From Leptodactylus fallax (lineage: Eukaryota; Chordata; Amphibia; Anura; Leptodactylidae), in NCBI GenBank assembly GCA_947044405.1, contig CAMRHE010000011.1, forward strand, positions 5,252,501 through 5,316,500: 64,000 nt of DNA, written 5' to 3'. Shown one piece after another: positions 36,547-48,619 of this stretch. Numbering within the stretch: position 1 is the stretch's first letter; each line of letters starts with the position of its first letter. The translations under genes and the position numbers were made by a program. The notes beneath the pieces were generated by a model that worked only from the letters and a program-made list of their open reading frames with translations, was not told the origin of the DNA and searched no databases.

Positions 36547-36654
36547 CCTTAAGGCTTCTATCACGAGGTCCCTTGCTTCTAACTCTCCTTCTAATATACT
36601 TAAAAGGAAACGCAGTTCCGGCTTGCTCAAATTTTCCATATTAAAATCTTTCGT
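36547..36654 (-). CDS. CTTNBP2: CTTNBP2 coding exon 2 (start of CortBP2 N-terminal domain)
   Basis: The exon encodes 36 residues (22-57) including [20 protein letters not shown], a very conserved opening of the CortBP2 N-terminal helical domain. It is bounded by a T-rich acceptor ending TTTATAG at 36655 and a consensus donor AGG|GTAAGT at 36546, and is 108 nt long, so it enters and leaves in phase 0. An internal ATG lies at codon 27, but the upstream exon joins in frame and there is no reason to start here. Confidence 0.93.
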
Positions 36655-37139
36655 CTATAAATTAAAAAAAAGAAGTTGTTATGAAATCAGCTTATTATTC
36701 GATTCTGTCTGACATGTTTTGAACAAAGGCAGAGATTTATCAAAACTGGGAAAAGTGGAGGAGTCGCTTAGTAAACCAAATTAAGTGTGAGAACAGGGAT
36801 ATCATTAGTTACCAATCTCAATCAAAGCAAATGTTCAGCTTGTATAATCACAGTTTTGTGACTATTCCTATATGTATTCAGTAAGTAACTAAAGACACTG
36901 CATTGATTCATGCCTTCTATAGCACAACATATTAAGACAAGAGGCATGGGCTGAAAATGCCATCTGCATGACAGTAGAGCAAAAGTGGCTATTGATGCTG
37001 TTGTGAGACAGATGTCTGTGTGTAGCTCTGACTATAGAAAGGCATAATACTAGTCAAATTCACCAACTTCAGCAAATAAATCTAAATAGTAACTCATAAA
37101 ATTAGAAATATTACATCACACATCTGCAGACATTGTTAA

Positions 37140-37921
37140 ATTGTCACTATCTTTTCAGACAACTTAGTGATTCTGGTACAAAATGTTGCTGCTTTCTGCA
37201 TGAAAAACCTCTCTAAAGTTCCTGCCACTGGGTGTCTCCTTTCTTTGCTGTTCCCTCCCTGTTATTAAGTAAGATTGGTCTATAGATTCATCTGGCTTAA
37301 GACAGCTTCATAGTGAATGGAAGGAGAAGGCACTGTTCCATCTTCACATAATGAATCAATGGAGAGAGGCAATTTTTCTTCTCGCAAACTGCTTTCTCTG
37401 TGCACAGCAGGCACAGAGAATTCAATATAGTTGCAAGAATAATGTAAGATGACGTATGTACTTCTATATTCTTGTGACTAGCTATTTGTGACAATGCAGG
37501 TGGGATATTATCCACAGACAGTAAGTAGCTTTTATTGTGCTCAGATTTATCTTTTCCTGTGCCTGGGATGTTTTTGGCTGCATCATGTCCTGTATTTGCA
37601 GTCCAGTGTTCCTGAATCTCCTATATTAGGTTATATTGGGCTTTTCAGCTGGTTGTTTGCAATTTTACAGTTACTCCTGGCACAATTACATGTAAATAAG
37701 CCAGAAGTAGTTATAATGGATAAGAGAAAGGGACAGACTGTTCCTTATTGTACACAATCACAGCCTTAGACAGAAATGCAAAATGTGCTGCAGCCATAAT
37801 GGGGTTTTTAGCCACACAAAAACTGATAGGACGCCATGTAGGAAGGCTATGCAGCCAGAGAACATATTGTCCAGCAAGACTCTGCACATATTTCATCTTT
37901 TAATTAAAACTCAAGTACCCT
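37140..37921. mobile_element. Probable TTAA MITE in intron 1
   Basis: TTAA at 37136-37139 and 37922-37925 bound 782 bp that share ordered blocks with 27541-28001. The right end, read inverted, is AGGGTACTTGAG, close to the AGGG start of other TTAA MITEs here; the left end ATTGTCACTATC is diverged. Confidence 0.5.
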
Positions 37922-38372
37922 TTAAGGCTAAGTTCACATGACTATCCTTTCAGTCTGTTGCTCTCCTGCTCGTTGTAGGAGGAGAGCAACAGACTTAAAT
38001 GGTGATAGAGCACCCTCCATCTGTATTGTAAGAAGCAAGCAAGTCTATTACACATTTGTGGCCAAGCTGCAGTAAACGCACATAAATTATTACCAATTGT
38101 CACATTGCACCTGTATTTGAAACTCGAAGCCGCGGCAAGTGCAGGTGCAGCATGGCAACTAGCAGTAAGGTTCACATCTACGTCACAGAGTCTGTTGAAA
38201 ATCAGCAGAGGACTTTTTTCTCCACTGCTTTCAGTTTCAAAATGACAGACACGTGACACCCCATTTTAACCGTTGTTTTAGCAGTCTGCCACTCCGTGTT
38301 TGGGTCCCCCTATTGACCCAAACAATGGAGAGCCAGTCAGTGGTAGTGTGAACCTAGCTTAATTCACCTTTG
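37922..38372. repeat. Repeat with GGCTAAGTTCACA ends
   Basis: Starts AAGGCTAAGTTCACATGAC and ends TAGTGTGAACCTAGCTTAA, an inverted pair related to the MITE at 20896-21111. The middle has a further inverted block, TCTGTTGCTCTCCTGC and AGGAGAGCAACAGAC, near 37956-37993. Confidence 0.6.
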
Positions 38373-40475
38373 GTTGATGCTGTTGGGCTATAAATGTGTA
38401 ATAACACCTTTAGAAATCATGTAGAGTGCAGCAGTTTGCGAAGACCAGAAAATCTGTATTGCTATAGACATTATAAGCCTCCATAATGATTGTCAGATTA
38501 TTAACAATTGGTCAGGTTATGTGTGAGATGGAACAAACTCGTTTGCAGGAGTTGTAAAGTGAAAGGGACTCCCATGCCTCTGTACAGCATATCTACACTC
38601 CTTTTTGTATAAAGTATGCTGGCTGCCTGGGCTGCATACTGTGGGTGGGAACCCTACGGCATCTGGCCTGTGTAGAAGAAGCATAGGGAAAGTGCACAAA
38701 GAGGCAAAATAATTTGGGGTATAATTTGAGTGAGAAGTTACAAGTTTGCTCTGGAGTCCATCAGGCTCTAGTTACATCACTAAGGATTAATTTTTAGTAA
38801 TGGAAGAGATCCCCTGTAAAATATGTACTGTATAACTTAAAGGCGACGACACCTGGAACGCCCACTGATCAGGTATTTAAAGAGAGCACTGTCTCTTCAC
38901 TGAATACAAAGCACATTACTAGACACTGCGTAGGGGCTGTACTTGGTATTTTAGTTCAGCCCCAATAATTTGAATAGGACTGAGCGACAAACAGGCCTTG
39001 AGACAAATTAACTCATATGGCGTGACTGGCCTGTGAAGCAGAAGCACAGCTGTCATTTCGATCAGTTCATCTGTGGGATCTCACTCGTTGAAACACCTAC
39101 AAGCAGATATTGATGACCTAACTTAACCATAGGTCATCAGCAATGATGTCACTTTAATCAGTTCATCTGTGGAGGTCTCAGGTGACGAAATCCCCAAGCA
39201 GGTATTCATGACCTATCATAGGAATAGGTCATCGATATGAAATTATTCTTTGTATCAGACCCCAAAATTTTATGTACAACTAGAGGATGTACAATGTGCG
39301 TGTCAAAGCCATATTTTGTAGTATCTGTTTAACCTTATAAAACTTTAACTTCATATGAATAATAAAATCACATTTTATAATAAAGTTTACAGTCCTGGAA
39401 AAGATCTTGCAAGCGGCCTAAATCTACAGCAAATAGAATGAAAATGTTACATCTGTATGGATAGCAATAGCGCATCATGGAAACAGCTTATTGACTTTCC
39501 TTTCTGCTTATAGGACCAACATAACCCCATGTTTAAATATTGACATTTCGCTGCAGTCATCACAATTATTCACCACATAGTATGCTTCTCCTGATACTAA
39601 CCAAGCCCTACATCTACACATTCTGTATATATTAAAATATTGGCTGTGTTCCCAAGAATAACAAGCACCAACCTTCCAAACACTTCTCTTTCATGGGAGA
39701 CAAGATGATATAGTAATCCAGCCTTAAAGACGTATAACCCAAACACAGCTTCATTATTATTTGACAGACAAAGAAAGTATGCATTTGTCTACAGAAACTT
39801 AGAAAAATACATTTTCCCAATGTTCCTGCTTGAAGGAACCGTTGTTTTATCTCCACAGCATCTTGCTGTTAGAGTCAACTTTTGTCAGCTTTTGCTGTGC
39901 TGTGAAACAGTGTACTGAATACTAGTAGGCTGCAGATCAATCTACAATATAAATCTCTGATATACTACAGGTATATACTACTGGAATAATAACTACAAGG
40001 TACAAGGAAATTACTGTTTGTTTCCATTGTTTTCTTTAACTGCCCAACCGTCATCCCTGGCTCAGAATTAGAGGTCACATGACAATTAGAAAATAATGAC
40101 TGTACCGGGAGAGTGTATTGTTACAGGAAATAAAGGGGATGAAGTCATCTGGATTTCCCCACAATAATAATTATATATAAAGAAATATCCTGAATCATGA
40201 ATTAGCAATGCTTAGTAAACAGTCTACAGCTTATTATACTGCAGTCTTATACTTACAATAAGTATCAAAATAAAGGCAGTATCTCGCACGGTTGCCTCTA
40301 CACTTTCCAAAGATGCCTTTCTTATTCTGCATTGGAGGCTTCAAAATCCTGCAAAGTGGAACCTTCAAATAGATGATGGTCAGAGATGCCGAGTGTTAGA
40401 ACACAACTGAGCTGATATTGATGATCTATATTAAGTACAGGTCATCAGAATTTTAGTACTGGAAAACCTCCTTGA
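38373..40475. other. Intron 1 stretch, decayed repeat pieces
   Basis: Around 38840-39250 lie two near-copies of a segment with ATCAGTTCATCTGTGG and ATGACCTA...TAGGTCATC, resembling a decayed TTAA MITE. From 39250 to 40475 I see nothing firm. Confidence 0.45.
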
Positions 40476-40605
40476 GGCTAAGGCCCCACATAGCAGGCTG
40501 TAGCAAAAAAGCACTGTGGTAAAAAAAAATGCAGCGGCAATGCACCGCGGCTTTTCCAGCAGCGCTTTTCACAGAAAGTCCGCAGAGGTTTCCTCTGCAT
40601 TTCCA
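40476..40605. repeat. Palindromic GGCCCCAC-family repeat, copy 6 (half)
   Basis: Left arm only: AGGCTAAGGCCCCACATAGC, GCGCTTTTCACAGAAAGTCC, GAGGTTTCCTCTGC. It breaks off in unrelated sequence. Confidence 0.7.
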
Positions 40606-40794
40606 CCTTTGGGTAATCTGTTTTTACAAATCCCTCAATCATGAATCTATTGAGGGATCTGTGAAACTGGCCCAAAAAAATATCATGTTATTTTCGTGGA
40701 CCATTCGCACGAACAGTTATAACAATGGTCGTGTGAATTGATCCATTAAAGTCTATGGGATCCGTGAATCCTGTTGTGTGAATGAGCCCTAAAG

Positions 40795-41700
40795 GGAGTC
40801 TTGTTAGGTTCAAAATGCCTCCCAAACCAATAATAATGCCATGTAGTGACCTTTAATAGAAGCAGAAGCTTACCTTAGTGGCGACAAACTGGTGACGCAA
40901 TAATAAGACAGTAATTTTTTTTTGTGGATATGCAAATCTGCTTGCAAGTGCACCAGCAGAAGACCTTGATTTACCAGATTTACTACAGACTACAGTCATG
41001 CAGGCAGATGCTGAAAAATGTCAATCATGACTTACAAGGAGACACTGAGGAGAGAGGAGAGTTGGAGCCCTTGCACCTGTCTGTAGGCAAATCAGGCTCT
41101 AGTCCTGGTGCACTTGCAGGCTAATTTGCATATACATAATAAGATGATTATCACTGCCTTGCTGCATCAGTTTGTGGCCAAAAAGGTATGCTTCTGCACC
41201 TATTGAAGGCCCCTACAAAGCACTATTATTGGAACGCATTTTAAACCTGACACACTTCCTTTAAATGCAATAGGGGTTGGGGGGGCCAGTCAATGTGTCA
41301 TTTGATCGAACAGAAAACCCCAATGGGACTCCTACTTTTGCAATGAAGCAATATGGTAATGCAGCAAATGCAATCACCAATCAATAAAGGTACTTTACAA
41401 AGGGGGGCTTTACTATCTTGTACTGATCCTCAGTTTCTGCCACCCCAGAACTGTACTGCTTAATCAATTTGTGGCCACAAAAGTATGTTTTTATACATCT
41501 TAAAGGCTTCTACACTGAACTATTATTGGTTTGGGAGGCATTTTGGATCTCACAGACTCCCTTTAAACGATGCACGGGTCAGGTGGCCAGTCTACGGGCC
41601 ATTTGATCTAACAGAAGTCCCCAGTGAAATTCCTAATTTTTCAATGAAGCAATCACCAATCTTTATTGATCCACAGTTGCAGACACCCTAGAACTGTACT
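40795..41700. repeat. Two related segments, likely decayed MITE copies
   Basis: GTTTGTGGCCAAAAAGGTATGCTTCTGCACC at 41170 matches, with changes, AATTTGTGGCCACAAAAGTATG at 41467, followed in both by a block ending in GCATTTT(AA/GG)A and CTCCCTTTAAA-like sequence, and then by GGTCAGGTGGCCAGT-like sequence. The spacing suggests one duplicated or doubly inserted repeat of about 300 bp. An inverted match to CAAAATGCCTCCCAAACCAATA at 40812 supports a MITE origin. Confidence 0.45.
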
Positions 41701-42414
41701 GGCAATTAAATAGGCTTTAGAGCTGAAATCTTCCAGCACTTCTTGATGATTTAATAGCCGTTGCTTCATCGTTCAAGTCCACATAGGAACCCAAACGACA
41801 GAAAGCCTGTCTGCTTAAATAGCAGTTACCCGAGGACACTCACAGACCGCATAGACTATTTCCGTCCTTGCAGGACTTTTGTCTTTGCTGATTTTAGGCA
41901 GAATCTGCAGCGGAGTCTCCTATGAATGTGAATCTAGACTAAAAATAACATATTTTGCACCAATTAAATTAAAACACACATGCATCTTAATAAATCTGGT
42001 GCATTAGGAATTATATGACTGTTCGAGTTTCTTTTTATGCCTGCCAGTCCCAGTATATTCGCAGCACTCATTTTTCAACCTTTGCTTTTGGTAGGCAAGT
42101 TTACTGTATGACAACACCTTTTTCTTCTTCTTTTCAAAATTTTCTCACCAATTTTCTTTAGGCGCAATAATTTGCATAATTTATTATTTGATGTTTTTAA
42201 CCTGTGCAATTTTGGTTAGACTCAGGTATAAACTGAATAATAAATATGGGCAAATAGCTCACTCTGGTAAACTGTATTCCAGTGTAATCTTAACACATAC
42301 AGTGCAGCGGCCACAAATGATTGCACATTTATACTGTATAACTGTCGATTATTGGCGAGTTTATGCAGCCAGGGTTTCAGCCACTTGTTGCTGTGGCACT
42401 TTGAGCATAGACCC

Positions 42415-43123
42415 TAAGGCTAAGGCCCTACATAGTGAACTGCAGCAGAAAAAAAAAAAAAACACAGCGGAAACACTTTTTTTCATTGCATTTTTCTTTC
42501 CCTTATTAAATCTATTTGGAAAATGGTAGTGTTTCCGCAGGTAAAATTGACATGATGCGTTTTTGAAAAATTAAGCTTTTCCACAGTGCTTTCTTTTCTA
42601 CAATGCGTGGATGGGATTAGTCAGAATCTCAATCACTTTGCTGGAACTGAAAAGTGCAGAAATAAAAAAAAAAAAATGCTATGGAAAAGCTGCGTTTTTG
42701 AAAAATGCAGCATATGAATTATACCTGCCCCACATAGCGTAGACGCCGCAATTTTTTCCGCAGCGTTTTACAGTAACTGCATAGTCAGGCTAATCCCACA
42801 CCTTGCAGGAAAATATCCGCAGCGGACATGCTGCAATAACAAAAACCGTCGTGTTTTTGTAAATCACAGCATATCAAATACCTAGTGTGAAAAGCGAGTT
42901 TCCACCACAGTTTTTCCTACAGCACTTTTTGGCTGTGGCTCGCTACATGGGGCCTTAGCCTAATAATGGAAGAAAATCCGCAGAGAAAAATTTCGCAAAT
43001 ACCGTTGAGAGAAAAAAAAAAAAAAAAAAAAAAAAGGGGATGAGTTTCCGCTGCGTTTTTTTCCGCAGTATTTTTTATCTGCGTTCCGCAACATGGCAAC
43101 ATTGGGCCTGAACCTAAGGCTGA
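42415..43123. repeat. Three adjacent copies of the palindromic GGCCCCAC-family repeat (7-9)
   Basis: Copy 7 (42415-42690) starts AAGGCTAAGGCCCTACATAG and contains GTGGATGGGATTAGTC. Copy 8 (about 42715-42962) contains CAGCGTTTTACAGTAACTGC and ends TACATGGGGCCTTAGCC. Copy 9 (42963-43123) contains GTTTCCGCTGCGTTTTTTTC and ends GGGCCTGAACCTAAGGC. A 22-base A run sits in copy 9. Confidence 0.7.
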
Positions 43124-43833
43124 TTTTGCACAGTGTAGCTGGGTGCAAATAAAACTGCATGCAGTTTCAATATCATTGTTAGCAAAGTTTATTAAATAAA
43201 TGCATTTTACTTGTAAAATTAACGTGTTTCACCTGTAAAAATAAGAAACTGCACCAAAAACAGCATCAAAACCGCAAACATTTTTTCTGACGCAGTTTAG
43301 ATGAAGCTTTAACTGTTTCCAAATGCACACCAACTTTCCAAATGTACCACATTAGAGGCCGTGCTATGAATGTATAATAACAATAACAAGTGTCAATAAC
43401 ACTGCACTTTCCATTAGCAAACAAAAGGGAGCATCCTTGCAATGTGTATCTCCTATAGGTGCTGAGATCATTAACGACTGCACCATCTAAAGAGTTAAAT
43501 CACCAGGTAAAGCACCTTTGATGAATCATGCAAGGGAGTGTGACTGGCAATCACATTTACTTAACCCCTTATACAGTTGCACGTACATATAAGTCCAAAG
43601 GTGCAAAGGTAGACATGGTAAATAGAAAAGAAAAAAAAAAAAATCATCATTCTTTGCAAAAGTAGACTAGAAAGTTACACTACCACTCTGCTATTCTTGA
43701 TTTAGGCCTATGTGACACTGCCACAAATATGGACAGTCCTAGTCAGCACAGTCACTTTAAGATCTATTTTCATATACACATGCCTATGTTTACAATCAAT
43801 ATCGTAGGCCTCAGCATAGAGATCACTACTTAA

Positions 43834-44295
43834 AGAGGACCTTTCACGTCCTCATGTATATGCGGTTTTACATACCGCTAGAAAGCCGACAGCGCACTGA
43901 ATTCAGCGCACTGCCGGCTTTCCCGTTATGTGCCCCGGGGCTGGAGATATCTGGGGTCTTAGTTTCACGGTTCACCGTCAGAAGAGCGTTTCTGACAGTC
44001 TAGCTGCGCTGTGAGGAACGCCCTCCCTGACAGTATTCCTGACTGTACTGAAGGGGGGGGGGGGCGTTCCTCACAGCTCAGCATCATCGCTGGGCGGTAA
44101 GGAACGCCCCCTCTGACAGTACAGGGCTATGGACGAGTACTGTCAGGGGGGGGCGTTCCTCACAGCGCAGCTAGACTGTCAGGAACGCGATTCTGATGGT
44201 GAACCATGAAACTAAGACCCCGGATATCTCCAGCCACTGTCAGCTTTCTAGCGGTATGTAAAACCGCATATACATGAGGACGTGAAAGGTCCTCT
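43834..44295. mobile_element. Near-perfect palindromic TTAA MITE
   Basis: TTAA at 43830-43833 and 44296-44299 flank arms beginning AGAGGACCTTTCACGTCC. The arms pair for most of the 462 bp, including ATGCGGTTTTACATACCGCT, GATATCTGGGGTCTTAGTTT and CTGTGAGGAACGCCC, leaving a short GC-rich centre. It has no coding frame. Confidence 0.9.
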
Positions 44296-45840
44296 TTAAG
44301 GATCCATAGTTATCTTAGCTTTTTATTGTCAATGGGTATTTAGTAGACTAAATATTATCCCCTTACAGACCAAGTTAATTTTTATTTTTGCGTATCTGTT
44401 TTTTCCTCCCCAAGAGCCTTTTTTTTTTTTTTTTCAGTTCAGACTCACATGACTTATTGTTTGCGAGACAAAATTAACTTTGTAATGGAACCATTCAATA
44501 TCCTGTACAATGTATGGGGGAGCTGGAGAAAAAATTAGAATGAGGTGGAATTGGAAAAAAAAACACATTTGCGTCAATTTCTTATGGGTTTAATTTTTAC
44601 GGCATTCACTGTGTGGTATAAATGACATGTTACCTGTATTCTGTGGGTCAGTACGATCATGGTGATAGTATTTGTAACATTTTAATATCTTTTAAAAGAT
44701 TAAAAACTTGCAAAATGAAAAAAAAAATTTTTGAGTCGCCTGTGTTCTGACACCTATAACTTTTTCATATTTACATGTATGGAGCTGGGTAAGGCATCTT
44801 TTTATGCGGGACAAGATGTAGTCTTTATTGATACCTTTCGGGTCTGATGGTTCGATCACTTTTTATTCAATTTTTTTTAGGAGGCAAAGTGTTGAAAAAA
44901 AAAAAAAATCACCATTTGGCTATTTTGATTTTTTTTTTCTAGCGACGACATTCACTGTTTGGGTTAAATATTCTTATATTTTAATAGTTTGAGTTTTTTT
45001 GAGCCTAAATTGTTTATTCCCCTTACGTCCGACAGCAGCACAATATGGGGTATCTCTGGCCCTGTGTGTTGTTTAGGACAGGTGGAACCTTTAATTAGCA
45101 CCAAAAAGGTGCCTCCTACTAGCCCTATAAGAGGGCACAAGAGACCTCCCTCCACTGTGTTTTTTTCTGTCCTGTGTGGAACAGGTGGACGGAGGTCTCT
45201 TGTGACCTCCCGTTGCTAGGGGTTTTTATTTACTCCAGGCTTACCTTTATGGGGTACCTCGGTCCCAAAGAAAAAACCTCCGGGCCTTCGCCCCGCAGCA
45301 CAGCGTTATCCGGCATCCATCTGCAGGCAGCGCGATCCCGGAAGTAAGCGGGGAACCTCCTCGGCCGGAACTTTTCTCCGGTCCCATGTTCCCAGGGGAA
45401 GGAAGCCTTTGCGCACCACCGCGCCCTACTTCCGGTTTTCTCGGAAAAAGTGCGGTAAGTTTGGAAATTTAAAATTTAAAGGCAAAATATAGATTTGATT
45501 TTTGCTGCTTGTATTTTGAGCCTCTGGCTTAGGCTTATGTTCCATTATGGCGTTTGACTTGTTTTGGTGCTGTATAAATGTTTCTTTGTTGGCTTCCTCC
45601 CCTCGCTGCTGGATTACATTTAAAAGGTCTGATTGCAGTCCTTTATTTGTTGAGTGAGTGGTTTCTAGCTCCTCTGCTGCGGGTTGCGGTGGCTGGTTTT
45701 TTTCTGACGGTTTTTTTCTCTCTTCAAGTGACCGATTTAAAATAAAAAAAAAGAAAAAAAAAAGAGGTACCCCTTGGTTTTTTATGCGATGCTTGGCGAT
45801 CTTCCCTGTTTCAGTGTCACGTGGCTGTTTGATGTTTCAG

Positions 45841-46176
45841 ATGTCATCTTCTGCATCATGTAATGGCGATGCGCTTAGGAGGAAAAATTCCTCTAAACTT
45901 GAACACCTAACGTGTTTGGATTGCAATACCCCTTTACCTGACGGCTATGATTTTACCCGCTGTCACCAGGGTCGCGGACCTCCGCTGGAAGAACCTTCTA
46001 TAAGAGGTTGTTACTTGGGTAAAGGACTATATGAGGAGTCTCTTAAGGAGATTCGTTCTTCCATCGCCCAGATTGCCAAGAGACCGCAGATTGAGACACA
46101 ATCTTCCTTACGGATCTCTGATGAAGATTATCAGATAGTGGACGAGTTGCCTCTTCCCAGGGGAAGAGCAGTCTAA
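45841..46176 (+). pseudogene. DIRS gag-like fragment
   Basis: An open frame starting MSSSASCNGDALRRKNSSKL includes HLTCLDCNTPLPDGYDFTRC, a Cys-containing segment as found near the start of DIRS gag proteins, then an EE/SLKEIRSSIAQI stretch. It runs only 111 codons and stops just before RNase H sequence appears at about 46178, so most of gag and the reverse transcriptase have been deleted. Confidence 0.65.
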
Positions 46177-46178
46177 AT

Positions 46179-47800
46179 CCGGTCAGATAACATGACCACA
46201 GTGCTGTACGTGAACAGACAGGGAGGCACCAGATCACCAACCCTCCTTAGGAAGGCAGATCTGATATTTACATGGGCAGAGAAAAATCTAACCCATTTAT
46301 CCGCAGTTCACATCAAGGGCTCCCTGAACATAGTAGCGGATCGGTTGAGTCGGGGTTATGCCGTATCAGGAGAATGGTCACTCAATCCAGAAGTCTTTCA
46401 TCAGATTACCCTGAACAGGGGTCTTCCAGAAATAGACCTCATGGCAACCCGACTCAACGCCAAGGTGGAGAAGTTCTGTTCCCTTTACCAGGAGGACAAT
46501 CCCTTGGCAGTGGATGCCCTGTCCATCCCTTGGAGGTCCAGGCTGGCATACATCTTCCCTCCAATTCCAATAATACCAAAGGTATTAATGAAAATCAGAC
46601 AGGACCAAGTCTCTGTGATAGCCATCATTCCATTCTGGCCAAAAAGAGCTTGGTTTTTCCCAACTCATGGAGATGAGTCGAGGGATATATTGGAGGCTTC
46701 CCCCCATCCAGAACCTGGTTTCCCAAGGATCTCTGAAGTGCCAGGATCTCTGGAGATTCAACCTGACAGCCTGGAGGTTGAGCAGTCCCTACAGCAGGAT
46801 AGAGGACTGTCAGAGGCCGTCCTGAAGACCCTTTCTACTGCAAGAGCAGAATCTACCAATAAGAACTACCAGAGGACAGCCAAGATTTTCATGGAGTGGT
46901 GCTCCAAGAAGGGTATTAATAATCTAGAACCTTCAACGACTGATATTTTAAATTTTCTTCAGGACGGTTTGGATAAGGGCCTTGCCCCTGCCACTTTGAA
47001 AGTGCAGATTGCGGCCCTCTCCGCTTATTTGAACAGACGTCTGTCTCAGGATCCTCTGGTTGCAAGGTTCCTTAAAGGGGCAATGAGGCTAAAGCCATCA
47101 GTATCATCCCCAGTGGGACCTTGCGGTAGTCATTACAGGCCTGTGCGGTCCTCCATTTGGACCCTTGGAGACTACGGAGATACAATATTTAGCCTACAAA
47201 ACCACTTTTTTGTTGGCTAGTATATCTGCCAAAGAGTAGGGGTACTCCAGGCCCTCTCTTCTAGAGAACCGTACATTTTGTTTTTGCAGATAGGGTACAC
47301 CTTAGGTTTGCCTGGGTTTATCCCTAAGGTCCCCTCATACTATAATAGCAATCAGCTAATTTCGTTACCTGTGTTTTTCCCCTCTCCAACCTCTGAGGAG
47401 GAAGAAAAGCTCAACACCTTAGATGTGGTAAGGTGTCTGTGGATTTACCTATTCCACACTCAACCGCTTAAGAAGGCCGAAAGCCTACTAATTGATATGC
47501 AGGGTAAAAACAGAGGCCTCAAGGCTTCCAAGCCTACTCTATCCACATGGATCAAGGAGACAATTAAGTCTTCCTTTCTTATTCAGGAGTTATTCCCTCC
47601 AGACTTTCTACGGCCACTCGACCTGGGTTGTCGACTTCTTTGGCTGAGTATCGGTCCTTACCATTGGACCAGATTTGTGCGGCTGCATCATGGTCATCTC
47701 AGTTGACCTTTTGTTAAACATTATCATTGGACATCCGCAGTTTCCAGACAACTGCCTTTGGTTAGTCAGTCCTTGACGTTGTAAGGCGAGGAAACCCTCC
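46179..47800 (+). pseudogene. DIRS RNase H end and tyrosine recombinase, frameshifted
   Basis: The long frame (46192-47220) begins with the C-terminal part of RNase H: TTVLYVNRQGGTRSPTLLRK and VHIKGSLNIVADRLSRG are its known signature strings. From about 46790 it passes to the recombinase N-terminal SAM-like domain (STARAESTNKNYQRTAKIFM, DILNFLQDGLDKGLAPATLK). The catalytic domain is out of frame: a lost A at GCCAAAGAGTAGGGG destroys the Lys-Arg-Val-Gly region that holds the first Arg, and the frame resumes as LPVFFPSPTSEEEEKLNTLD (47278-47706). Several shifts follow toward LDIRSFQTTAFG, so no recombinase can be made. Confidence 0.88.
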
Positions 47801-48619
47801 CTAGGGGAATTACTTGCTATCTCCCCATATTGTGCTGCTGTCGGACGTAAGGGGAATCGTTGATTGTAATGTCAATCTGTATTCCATTAGTCCAGACAGC
47901 AGCACAAGGCTTCCCTCCCTAGAAGCTTGTTTCCTCTTACTTTATAATTTACACAGTGGAGGGAGGTCTCTTGTGCCCTCTTATAGGGCTAGTAGGAGGC
48001 ACCTTTTTGGTGCTAATTAAAGGTTCCACCTGTCCTAAACAACACACAGGGGCAGAGATACCCCATATTGTGCTGCTGTCTGGACTAAGGGAATACAGAT
48101 TGACATTACAATCAACGATTTATCTTTATATGTAAGGAAAGGGGGGTGATTTGAATTATAGTATTTTTTGTGGGGGTTTTTTTTTTTTATACTTTTAAAA
48201 ACATTTTTTCCTTTTACTTTTAGACCCCCTAGGGACCTTGAACCCTAGGTGGTCTGATTGCTTATACAGTAAAATCCATGCACTTCTTTTGCACGCTGCC
48301 CATGGCTCCCGGCTGTCATGGCAACCGATCGCCACCCTCCGATTACTTTCCAGACGGAGGCAATAGGTAAAAGATGGAGGCGCTTGCGCACTTTAGATGC
48401 CATGGTCGCATTTAACTGTGGTATCTAAAGTGTTAACAGCTGCGATCGTTGTCTGCACCTGAGCCCTCTCCATACAGCCTCTTGCAACCAATAACGTACA
48501 GCTACATCATTGACCGTTAAGGGGTTAAATATATATTTAGTAGATACAGTATTAAGAGTAAATATAAGACTTCACCACAATCACACAGCTTCCATTTGGC
48601 TACAGAAGATCTTCTATTT

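Larger units (their letters stand above)
45016..48120 (+). mobile_element. DIRS-type tyrosine-recombinase retrotransposon, internally deleted
   Basis: Inverted terminal repeats (45016-45159 and 47953-48120) share GACAGCAGCACAATATGGGG, GGTGCTAATTAAAGGTTCCA and GAGGGAGGTCTCTTGTG. Just inside the right repeat, 47823-47907 is an internal complementary region. Its first half, CCCCATATTGTGCTGCTGTC plus GGACGTAAGGGGAAT, complements the outer left end. Its second half, CGTTGATTGTAATGTCAATC onward, complements the outer right end. This is the layout of DIRS elements, which integrate a circle through a tyrosine recombinase. At 3.1 kb it is about half the usual length; gag is partial and the reverse transcriptase is missing. 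Confidence 0.92.
44359..48524. mobile_element. Older CCCCTTA-ended DNA element that hosts the DIRS element
   Basis: Begins CCCCTTACAGACC and ends GACCGTTAAGGGG, inverted ends, with TTAT on the left and TTAA on the right as a probable decayed TTAA duplication. Setting aside the DIRS element leaves about 1.06 kb. Relatives occur near 54490-54740 and 58240-60190. CCC-type ends with TTAA would suit a piggyBac-like MITE, but this is inference from the ends only. Confidence 0.6.

Noticed and set aside
37488..37769. Hydrophobic 93-codon frame resembling a membrane protein
   Set aside because: Falls inside a TTAA MITE and a related copy at 27541 does not keep the frame.
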